In this document: in pieces, positions 19,091 to 25,921 of the stretch
How positions within the stretch are numbered: the stretch's first letter is position 1
How the letters are laid out: each line of letters opens with the position of its first letter
Assembly: GCA_901538445.1 (NCBI GenBank)
Contig: LR594584.1
Coordinates: forward strand, 900,655-964,654
From: Gemmataceae bacterium
GTDB taxonomy: Bacteria; Planctomycetota; Planctomycetia; Gemmatales; Gemmataceae
Length of the DNA stretch: 64,000 bases
Reading direction: 5' to 3'
Notes under the pieces: generated by a model
What the model saw: only the letters and a program-made list of their open reading frames with translations
Database searches by the model: none
Told to the model about the DNA's origin: nothing
Position numbers and translations under genes: made by a program

Positions 19091-19264
19091 GCCGGTGCCC
19101 TCGCGCGTGGAACCGCCAACGACGTGCCCGCAGAGTAGACGCGGGAGCCCGAAGAGACTCACACCCGAACCCTGGAACGGCCGCGACCTTTTCCTGCGGC
19201 ACGCGCCCCCGGAACCCGTACTCTTCCTCAAGCAGACCGCCGGTCCACGCCCGGGACAACGCCG

Positions 19265-20647
19265 ATGACGTACGACGAACAGGTCGAGTTGCTGGGCCGC
19301 GTCAACGCCCTCGAGGCCGAGGGGAGGCACCGCGAGGCCGTCGCGCTGTGCGAGGGGGCGCTCGACGGGGCCGAGATCCCCGAGTTCAACCTCGCGCTCG
19401 CCCGGAACCACTACGCGATCGCGGTCCGGGGGAACGAGGTCCACGCGTGGCCGGCGATGCTGGCCGCGTTCGACGGGATCGCGAAGCGGTGCGAGCAGCA
19501 GCCCGACGTGGTCCACGCGCTGGGCATCTGCCGGTGGGTGCTGGGCCTGTTCGCCGACCCGCACCGGCTCGACGCCAAGGGGTTCTCGCACCGCCACGCG
19601 ACCGCGGTCCCGGCGGGCCGGTGGTGGGAGGCGTGGTCCGAGCCGACGAGCCGCGACGTGGGGCCGCCGGCGCTCGTCGATCTCGGCGCGGTCGAGCAAC
19701 TCCTCGCCGACGGGCAGCACGTGCGGGCCGCGAACGCGCTGCTGGCCGCCGCGCCGCCGGCCGTGCGGCACGCCCGCGAGCCCGAGGGGGTCGCCCGCGA
19801 GGCCCGGTACCTGCTCGCCACGCTGCTCTCGTCGCTCGACGGCGACAAGGTCGCCGGCCTGCTCTCGGCCGACGAGTACCCGCCGCCCGGGGACCACGAC
19901 GCCCAGCACTACGACCGGTACCTGCTCACCGCGGCCGGCATCCGCCGCGAGCAGCTCCGCGCCCGTGCCGCCGGCGTGCCCGGAATCGTCATCGCGTCGC
20001 TCCCGAAGTCGGCCAGCGAGTTCCTGTCGTACACGCTCGCCGAAACGCTCCGGGCCCCGGTCCTGCGGGTGACCATCGGGCCGCCGCTACTGGGCACGGT
20101 CCACAGCAAGTGGGTCGCGGCCGTGCTGGAGGGTGGTGCTGTCACGCACGACCACTTCGCGGCCACCCCGGCCAACCTCGCGGCACTGAAGGAAGGCGGG
20201 CTCAACGAGATCTGGGTGCTGGTCCGCGACCCCCGGGCCGCGTTCTGGAGCTACCAGCGGATGCAGTCGGAGTACGACGGGGTCGCCGCCGCGGCCCGCA
20301 TGGACCGGGCCCGGGTGCTGCACAGCGTCAAGCTGTTCGGGAACTGGATCGCGACGTGGGTGAAGGCCCGGGACGAGGGGTTCCCGGTGCGGTTCGTGTT
20401 CTTCCGCGACCTGACCGAGAGCCCCGGGCCGGTGATGGGCCGCATCCTGCAGTCGCGGGGCGGGGGCCGGTTCGTTCCGGCGCTGAACGACGTGCTTCAA
20501 CTCCGGGCCGAGCAGGGCCGGGTCAGCAGCAACTTCCGCCAGGGCGACGACGAGGCGTGGCGGGCCGGGGTGCCGGCCGAGTTGCACGCGGCGATCTGGG
20601 ACGCCATCGACGAGCGCACGAGGCAGTTGCTCGGCCTCAAGCAGTAA
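19265..20647 (+). CDS. Sulfotransferase-like protein with N-terminal helical domain
   Basis: A 460-residue protein. The N-terminal 200 residues are helical and TPR-like (NALEAEGRHREAVALCEGAL). The C-terminal half is a PAPS-type sulfotransferase fold: IVIASLPKSASEFLSYTLA holds the 5'-phosphosulfate loop with Lys248; WVLVRDPRAAFWSYQRM matches the 3'-phosphate motif; NFRQGDDEAWRAGVP resembles the C-terminal cofactor loop. The acceptor cannot be predicted. It is divergent from the WD40 gene and overlaps selD tail to tail by 11 bases. Confidence 0.75.
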   Translation: MTYDEQVELLGRVNALEAEGRHREAVALCEGALDGAEIPEFNLALARNHYAIAVRGNEVHAWPAMLAAFDGIAKRCEQQPDVVHALGICRWVLGLFADPHRLDAKGFSHRHATAVPAGRWWEAWSEPTSRDVGPPALVDLGAVEQLLADGQHVRAANALLAAAPPAVRHAREPEGVAREARYLLATLLSSLDGDKVAGLLSADEYPPPGDHDAQHYDRYLLTAAGIRREQLRARAAGVPGIVIASLPKSASEFLSYTLAETLRAPVLRVTIGPPLLGTVHSKWVAAVLEGGAVTHDHFAATPANLAALKEGGLNEIWVLVRDPRAAFWSYQRMQSEYDGVAAAARMDRARVLHSVKLFGNWIATWVKARDEGFPVRFVFFRDLTESPGPVMGRILQSRGGGRFVPALNDVLQLRAEQGRVSSNFRQGDDEAWRAGVPAELHAAIWDAIDERTRQLLGLKQ

Positions 20648-21704
20648 CGGGGCCGGTGCCCGGGACGACGCGGATGCGGCCGGTGCCCGGGTCCGTGACG
20701 CGCCCCACGACCGCGGCGGCCAGCGTTCCGGCGGAGGTCAGCGCCGCGACGGCGTCCTGCGCCTGGGCCGCCGGGACCGCGGCGAGCAGTCCGCCGGACG
20801 TCTGCGCGTCGCACAGCAGGAGTTGCTGTTCGGGCGTGACGTCCGCGTCCCAGTCCACCCAGTCGTTGAGGAACCGCAGGTTCGCCCGGGTGCCGCCGGG
20901 AACGATGGACGCCGCCGCGTACTCCCGGGCGGCCTCGATCACCGGGACCGCATCGGCCCACACCTCGGCCGTCACCCCACTGGCCGCGGTCACGTTCCGC
21001 AGGTGCCCGAGCAGCCCGAACCCGGTCACGTCGGTCAGCGCGTGGACGTCGAACTGCGCGAGTGCCTCGGCGGCCCCGCGGTTGAGCGCGACCATGACGC
21101 GGACCGCCTCGCCGATCGCGCCGCGGGCGTCGAGGTCGTTCTTCGCCGCGGTCGTGACGAGCCCGAGCCCGAGCGGCTTCGTCAGGAGCAGCACGTCGCC
21201 GGGCCGCGCGCCCGCGTTCGTCAGCACCTTCTCGGGGTGAACGGTGCCGACGACCGCGAGCCCGAAGATCGGCTCCTCGCTCTTGATCGTGTGCCCGCCG
21301 GCGATGGCGCACCCGGCCTCGGCGGCCGCCTCGGCGGCACCCGCGAGCACGTCGCCCAAGACCGCGGCCGGGAGCGAGTCCGGGAACCCGACGATGCTCA
21401 GTGCGGTCAGCGGCCGGCCGCCCATCGCGTACACGTCGGACAGCGCGTTGGCCGCCGCGACCCGCCCGAAGTCGCGGGGGTCGTCCACGATCGGGGTGAA
21501 GAAGTCGGTCGTCAGCACCAGCGCCAGGTCGTCGGAGAGCCGGTACACCGCGGCGTCGTCGGCCGTCGCGCTGCCGACGAGGACGTTCGGATCGGTGACC
21601 CGCGGGAGCAGGCCCAGGAGCGGGAGGAGGAACCCGGGCGGGTGCTTCGCGGCGCACCCGGCCCGTTTGGCGTACTTGGTGAGGCGGACGGGAGGGGTCG
21701 TCAT
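20637..21704 (-). CDS. selD: Selenide, water dikinase (selenophosphate synthase)
   Basis: A 355-residue PurM-like ATPase that makes selenophosphate for selenocysteine or 2-selenouridine synthesis. Cys17 and Lys20 in KRAGCAAK occupy the positions of the E. coli catalytic residues; Cys19 is replaced by Ala. The first residue is encoded by a Cys codon, not UGA, so it is not itself a selenoprotein. GSATADDAAVYRL, LSDVYAMGGRP and GGHTIKSEEPIFG are the nucleotide and metal motifs. The start at 21704 gives the family length. No selA, selB or selU is in the window. Its upstream region shares a 14-base motif with the leuA promoter region. Confidence 0.93.
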   Translation of the reverse strand: MTTPPVRLTKYAKRAGCAAKHPPGFLLPLLGLLPRVTDPNVLVGSATADDAAVYRLSDDLALVLTTDFFTPIVDDPRDFGRVAAANALSDVYAMGGRPLTALSIVGFPDSLPAAVLGDVLAGAAEAAAEAGCAIAGGHTIKSEEPIFGLAVVGTVHPEKVLTNAGARPGDVLLLTKPLGLGLVTTAAKNDLDARGAIGEAVRVMVALNRGAAEALAQFDVHALTDVTGFGLLGHLRNVTAASGVTAEVWADAVPVIEAAREYAAASIVPGGTRANLRFLNDWVDWDADVTPEQQLLLCDAQTSGGLLAAVPAAQAQDAVAALTSAGTLAAAVVGRVTDPGTGRIRVVPGTGPVTA

Positions 21705-21734
21705 GGGTGCGGCGGTCCTGTACCGGGGAGACGG

Positions 21735-21748
21735 GAGTAGTGTACACC
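21735..21748 (-). promoter_or_regulatory. Promoter-like 14-mer upstream of selD
   Basis: On the minus strand this reads GGTGTACACTACTC, 31 bases before the selD ATG. The identical 14-mer occurs at 23553-23566 ahead of the leuA leader. TACACT within it resembles a -10 hexamer; a convincing -35 is less clear for selD. It could equally be an operator. Confidence 0.4.
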
Positions 21749-21763
21749 CTCCGCCGCGACCGG

Positions 21764-23350
21764 TCACGGCCCCGGCACGACCTCGGTGGGGACGTGGTCG
21801 GTCGGCTTGAGCCGGTCCCGCGACTTCCGGGACGCCACCCGGTTGATGACCTCCAGGTACGCCAGCGCGCTGGCCTCGATCACGTCCACGCTCACGGCCC
21901 GGCCCTTCGACCGCTTGCCCTCGTGGTCGATCTCGACCTGGGCCTCGCCCATCGCGTCCATGTCCTGGGTCACCGACCGGACCCGGTAGTCGATCACCTT
22001 GACCGGGACGCCGGTGACGCGGTCGATGGCCTTGAACAGCGCGTCGATCGGCCCGTTGCCGACGGCCGCGTCGCGCCGCACGGTGCCGTCCTGGTGCCTG
22101 AGCGACACCGCCGCCGAGGTCTGCGACCCGGTGCCGGCCGTGCTCGTGAACCCGACCAGGGTCCACACGTTGCGGGTGCCGGCCTGGAGCTGGTTCTCGG
22201 CCAGCGCCTCGATGTCCGCGTCGTACACCTCCTTCTTGAGGTCGGCGAGCTTCTTGAACTCGTCGAACACGCGGTTCAGTTGCTCGTCGGTCAGGTGGTA
22301 CCCCAGGTCGGTGACCCGCTGCTTGAGCGCGTGCCGGCCGCTGTGCTTGCCCAGCACCAGTTCGGTCCGCAGGATGCCCACGTCCTCGGGCCGCATGATC
22401 TCGTAGGTGCTCCGCTCCTTGAGCATCCCGTCCTGGTGGATGCCGGCCTCGTGCGCGAAGGCGTTCTGCCCGACGATGGCCTTGTTCCGCTGGACCGCCA
22501 TGCCGGTGATGTGCGACAGCTTGCGGCTCACCGGGTACAGGTGCCGGGTGTTGATGCCGGTCGCCAGCTTGAAGAAGTCGCGGCGGGTGTGCAGGGCCAT
22601 CACGACCTCTTCGAGCGAGGTGTTCCCGGCCCGCTCGCCGATGCCGTTGACGGTACACTCGACCTGCCGCGCGCCCTCGCCCAGCGCCGCGAGGCTGTTG
22701 GCGACCGCCATGCCCAGGTCGTCGTGGCAGTGGACCGACAGCACGCACTTGTCGATGCCGCGGACGTTCTTCTTCAGGTGCCGGATGATCGAGGCGTAGT
22801 GGCTCGGGACCGCGTACCCGACGGTGTCCGGGATGTTGAGCGTGGTCGCGCCGGCCTCGATGGCCTTCTCCACCACCTCGGAGAGGAAGTCGAGCTCGGT
22901 GCGGGCCGCGTCCTCGGGGGAGAACTCCACGTCCTCGACCCGGTCGCGGGCGCGCTTGACGCCCTCGACGGCCTTGGCCGCGACCTCGGCCGGCGTCATC
23001 CGGAGCTTGAACTCGCGGTGGATCGCGCTGGTGGCGAGGAACACGTGGATGCGGGGCCGGGCCGCGTCCCTCACGGCGTCGGCGGCCCGGTCGATGTCGG
23101 CCGGGTTGCACCGGGCGAGGCCGCAGATGACCGGCCCGTGGATCTGCCGGGCGATGGCCTGGACGCTCTCGAAGTCGCCGGGCGACGCGATCGGGAACCC
23201 GGCCTCGATGACGTCCACCCCCAGAGCCGCCAGGGCGTGGGCCATCTCGAGCTTCTCGCCGAGGTTCATGCTGCACCCCGGGCTCTGCTCGCCGTCCCGC
23301 AGGGTGGTGTCAAAAATGATGACCCGGTTCGGGTCGGTCGGCGGGGGCAT
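21764..23350 (-). CDS. leuA: 2-isopropylmalate synthase
   Basis: A 528-residue enzyme committing 2-ketoisovalerate and acetyl-CoA to leucine synthesis. The catalytic domain shows DTTLRDGEQSPG (residues 14-25, Arg18 and Asp19), GLARC, NIPDTVGY and the metal-binding SVHCHDDLGMAVANS. The helical linker and C-terminal regulatory LeuA dimer domain (ATVRRDAAVGNGPIDALF-like) are present, so leucine feedback inhibition is likely. GGAG lies 11 bases before the ATG. An upstream small frame ends with a TAATG overlap at this start, and a candidate leader attenuator occupies 23379-23566. Other leu genes are not in the window. Confidence 0.96.
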   Translation of the reverse strand: MPPPTDPNRVIIFDTTLRDGEQSPGCSMNLGEKLEMAHALAALGVDVIEAGFPIASPGDFESVQAIARQIHGPVICGLARCNPADIDRAADAVRDAARPRIHVFLATSAIHREFKLRMTPAEVAAKAVEGVKRARDRVEDVEFSPEDAARTELDFLSEVVEKAIEAGATTLNIPDTVGYAVPSHYASIIRHLKKNVRGIDKCVLSVHCHDDLGMAVANSLAALGEGARQVECTVNGIGERAGNTSLEEVVMALHTRRDFFKLATGINTRHLYPVSRKLSHITGMAVQRNKAIVGQNAFAHEAGIHQDGMLKERSTYEIMRPEDVGILRTELVLGKHSGRHALKQRVTDLGYHLTDEQLNRVFDEFKKLADLKKEVYDADIEALAENQLQAGTRNVWTLVGFTSTAGTGSQTSAAVSLRHQDGTVRRDAAVGNGPIDALFKAIDRVTGVPVKVIDYRVRSVTQDMDAMGEAQVEIDHEGKRSKGRAVSVDVIEASALAYLEVINRVASRKSRDRLKPTDHVPTEVVPGP

Positions 23351-23378
23351 TACGAGAACTCCGATCGTGGGGGTGCGG

Positions 23379-23482
23379 GAGAGTTCCTGAAACGCGAACG
23401 GCCCCGGAACTCTCGATGGTTCCGGGGCCGCGGGTACTTCGTGGTTCGGGTCATCCGACGCGCGAAGAGAACCTGCCCCGGA
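23379..23482 (-). promoter_or_regulatory. Candidate leucine attenuator of leuA
   Basis: Four segments on the minus-strand RNA can pair in competing ways. Segment 1 TCCGGGGC (23475-23482, within the leader peptide, just after its Leu codons) can pair with the 5' arm of a perfect 12-bp hairpin, CGGCCCCGGAAC (segment 2, 23419-23430). Segment 3 (23399-23414) holds the 3' arm and GAGAGTTCC. Segment 4 GGAACTCTC (23379-23387) pairs with GAGAGTTCC. Thus 1:2 plus 3:4 excludes 2:3. There is no U-run after 3:4, so termination may be Rho-dependent or the control may be translational. A 34-residue frame (23350-23454) runs between the leader stop and leuA, with ATGA and TAATG overlaps at its ends. Confidence 0.6.
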
Positions 23483-23531
23483 CGTACCGGAGAAGTCGAA
23501 GGTTCTCGGCGAGGAGCGCGGTGCGCGGCAT
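23451..23531 (-). CDS. Putative leuA leader peptide (26 residues, five Leu)
   Basis: Reads MPRTALLAENLRLL then RYVRGRFSSRVG. Leucines are at residues 6, 7, 11, 13 and 14, two encoded by CTT, which should be uncommon at this GC content. AGGGA lies eight bases before the ATG. The position between a promoter-like sequence and competing RNA hairpins upstream of leuA fits a leader peptide on which ribosomes stall when Leu-tRNA is scarce. The same frame is also the tail of the long DUF3352-like ORF, so the leader is an interpretation, not a certainty. Confidence 0.55.
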   Translation of the reverse strand: MPRTALLAENLRLLRYVRGRFSSRVG

Positions 23532-25889
23532 CGGACGGGTCCCTGTGAATTTGAGTAGTGTACACCGGCGCGGGCGCGTCAGCAACTGGGACCGGGAAAG
23601 TCGGTGTGGCACCGAACTCGTGAATCGCGAACGGTAGCCGGCCGGTGCGACCCACGGGGTTCGGTACCGCCTCCCCTCTCGCCTCGCCCAAGGTCCTCGA
23701 AGCATCCGACATGGCATCGTGCCACGCCGGGCGGTACTGTGGGGTTGGAGCTGAGCGAGTCTTGGTTCTGGCGAGCTGCGTTTGGTTCTGGAGAGTTGGG
23801 CTTGGTTCTGGAGAGTTTCGGGTCTTTCTGAGAGTTTGGGCTGGTTCTGGAGAGTTTTCGTTGGTTCTGGAGACCCCACCCCCCACTTCCCCCAGAACCA
23901 TTTCCCACCACCCCCCCTCCCAACTAACGCGCCGTCACCCGCACCGGCTACGGCTCGAACTGGACCGGTTCCGGCCGCCCGCCCTGATAGCGCGCCGGCC
24001 TTGTCCGCCCAGTTCGCGAGCGCGTCGATCGCCGCCTTGAGCCCGCCGTTCTGCACCTTCGGCTGGAACACCTCGACCCGCAGTTCGGTCCCGACCCGCC
24101 GCGCCGTCACGGTCGCCGGCTGGAGCGCCGCCAGCGCGTCGGCGAGCGCCTTGCGGGACTTCTTCACGTCCTCCAGGAAGTTCTCCGGCAGCGGGTTCCC
24201 GTTCGGCAGGACGATCGGCTCCTCCTCCTTCGGCACCACCGGCCCGTCGGGCCGCGGCCTCTCGGCCTGCGGCACCAGCAGGTCGCCGAGCGACACGACG
24301 CCGAAGGCGACCGCGTCCGCCGGGGGCGAGCCCGCGACCCCGCCCGCCGCCGACGCGGGGGCGTCGGCGAGCGCCGCCTGCGCCACGAGTTTGCGGTCCA
24401 GCCCCACCACCACCGCGGCCCCGTTGCGGGCGTAGTGGACGGGGGCGTTCCACGCCAGCCCGGTCCCCGGGAGCGACAGCACCTTCACGCCAGTGATCGT
24501 CTCGGAGGCCGCCTGCGGCGGGGCCGCCGCGCCGGACAGGTCGCCGATCAGCTTCGGGAAGAACTCCTCGATCGCGGTCGCGGCCGCGGCGTCCTCGGCG
24601 TGGAGCACGAGCATCGGCAGCGGCTTCGCGTCCTTGGGCAGTTCCTGCTTCGTCGGCAGGAACACCGTGACCGCCCGGGTCTTGCCGAGCAGCCCCTCGA
24701 CCACCGGCACCTTGTACTTCTGCTCCATCTCGCGGGCCGCCTCGCTCGGGAGCCGGCCGAGTTCGCCGTTGGACTTTGCGATACCGTCGAGGAACCCGAG
24801 CAGCGCCGGGGCCCGGTTCTTCTCGGGGAGCGTGACGCCCAGGGCGAACGCAGCCGGCCGGCGGGCGTGGTGCAGCAACTCGACCTTCGCCCCCGGCCCG
24901 GAGAGCAGGTCGAGCAGCGGGCTCTTCTGCGCCGGGTCGAACGCCGCCGACATCGTCGCCGACAGGCCGCCGTCGCGGAACCGGACGGACCCGGCCAGCG
25001 ACTTCACCGCCCGCGCGTTGGCGGTCATCTTGAACCACGCGAGCAGGTCGAAGTCGCCGGCCGCGCCGCCCACGAGTTCCTCGAGGCCGCGGGGGGTACC
25101 GCGGGCCTTGTTGGCCGCGTCGAGCTTCGCGCAGAAGTCGGGGAAGTTGACGTAGTAGAACAGCCCGGTCTTGCGGTGGGCGGCCGCGGCGTCCCTGAAC
25201 GCCGCGACGCCGCCGAGGCCGGCCGCCTTGTCCTCGCCCAGGAACCGCTTCACCGCGTGCCCGACGGCCGCCTTGCTCGACCCGGCCACGAACAGCCCGG
25301 GGGTGTACGCGAACGTGGTCTCGTGCGGCCCGTCCGACAGCGGCTTGTCCTGGTTGATTGTCGGCACCCCGTTGTTGTCGTAGTTGACGTTCGGGGCGCG
25401 GTACTGGAACACCGGCACCTTCGACACGTCCCCGACCTTCCGCAACCCGGGCGACATGGTCAGCAGCGCGCGGGCGGCGAGGCCGGCGGCCGGGCTGTCG
25501 TGGGTCAGCACCGCGACCGCGACCTCGGGGTCGCCCTGGTCGGTGAACCCGACGAGGCCGGCGGCGACGCGGAGCTTCTTCGCCTCGCCGAGCATCTCGG
25601 GGGACGCGAACAGGCCGAGCGCCGCGAGCGAGCGCTTCCCGTTCAGGTCGATGAGGTTCTTGGCGGCGTCCTTCTTGGCGTGGACGAACGGGATGCTGTC
25701 CTCCAGCGCGGTCCCCTTGAACACCGCGACGACCTCGGGGGCCAGGTCGGCGAGGTTCACCAGTTCGGCGTAGGCCAGCGTCCCGGCCGGGAACAGGTCG
25801 GCGAGATCGGCCGGCGGTTCGGCCGCCCGTACGGGGCTCGCGGCAGCGACGAGAACGACCGCCGCAATCAATCGGGTGCAGGTCCGCAC
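23451..25889 (-). CDS. Secreted DUF3352-like protein, C-terminus running into a repeat
   Basis: The frame encodes up to 812 residues with signal peptide RLIAAVVLVAAASPVRA. The first 660 residues look genuine: alpha/beta segments such as AVAVLTHDSPAAGLAARALL, FVAGSSKAAVGHAVKRFL and RTGLFYYVNFPDF-like text resemble the secreted protein at 12940-14742. About the last 150 residues, from GGGGKWFWGKWG on, are encoded by repeat copy A and then by the leuA promoter and leader region, and look non-native (SPEPTKTLQNQ). The original stop has probably been lost or shifted. GTG at 25889 has GGAG seven bases upstream; another GTG at 25925 overlaps the upstream gene's stop. Function unknown. Confidence 0.65.
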   Translation of the reverse strand: MRTCTRLIAAVVLVAAASPVRAAEPPADLADLFPAGTLAYAELVNLADLAPEVVAVFKGTALEDSIPFVHAKKDAAKNLIDLNGKRSLAALGLFASPEMLGEAKKLRVAAGLVGFTDQGDPEVAVAVLTHDSPAAGLAARALLTMSPGLRKVGDVSKVPVFQYRAPNVNYDNNGVPTINQDKPLSDGPHETTFAYTPGLFVAGSSKAAVGHAVKRFLGEDKAAGLGGVAAFRDAAAAHRKTGLFYYVNFPDFCAKLDAANKARGTPRGLEELVGGAAGDFDLLAWFKMTANARAVKSLAGSVRFRDGGLSATMSAAFDPAQKSPLLDLLSGPGAKVELLHHARRPAAFALGVTLPEKNRAPALLGFLDGIAKSNGELGRLPSEAAREMEQKYKVPVVEGLLGKTRAVTVFLPTKQELPKDAKPLPMLVLHAEDAAAATAIEEFFPKLIGDLSGAAAPPQAASETITGVKVLSLPGTGLAWNAPVHYARNGAAVVVGLDRKLVAQAALADAPASAAGGVAGSPPADAVAFGVVSLGDLLVPQAERPRPDGPVVPKEEEPIVLPNGNPLPENFLEDVKKSRKALADALAALQPATVTARRVGTELRVEVFQPKVQNGGLKAAIDALANWADKAGALSGRAAGTGPVRAVAGAGDGALVGRGGGGKWFWGKWGVGSPEPTKTLQNQPKLSERPETLQNQAQLSRTKRSSPEPRLAQLQPHSTARRGTMPCRMLRGPWARREGRRYRTPWVAPAGYRSRFTSSVPHRLSRSQLLTRPRRCTLLKFTGTRPMPRTALLAENLRLLRYVRGRFSSRVG
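23557..23585 (-). promoter_or_regulatory. Sigma-70-like promoter of the leuA leader
   Basis: On the minus strand TTGCTG (23580-23585), a 17-base spacer, then TACACT (23557-23562). Transcription would start near 23550, about 20 bases before the leader ATG. The -10 region is part of the 14-mer shared with selD. Confidence 0.45.
23640..23945 (-). repeat. 300-bp modular element, CCAGAACC family, copy A
   Basis: Six degenerate units with core CCAGAACC (on the minus strand) recur every 19-20 bases; on the plus strand GGTTCTGG falls at 23764, 23784, 23804, a mutated one near 23824, 23843 and 23863. One inverted core lies at 23892-23899, so the tandem units can fold on it. Conserved flanks (TGACGGCGC on one side, CCATGTCGGATG and further on the other) match copy B at 57661-57960, giving about 300 bp of homology. 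The element overlaps the 3' end of the DUF3352-like ORF. Confidence 0.85.
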
Positions 25890-25921
25890 GGGTGCGCTCC
25901 AGTCGGGGGCCGGGTTCGCGT

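Noticed and set aside
23764-23870. Regularly spaced repeats resembling a CRISPR array
   Set aside because: Units are 20 bases in period with short conserved cores and no unique spacers of 30 bases or more; no cas gene is nearby. They are better described as tandem modules of a 300-bp element.
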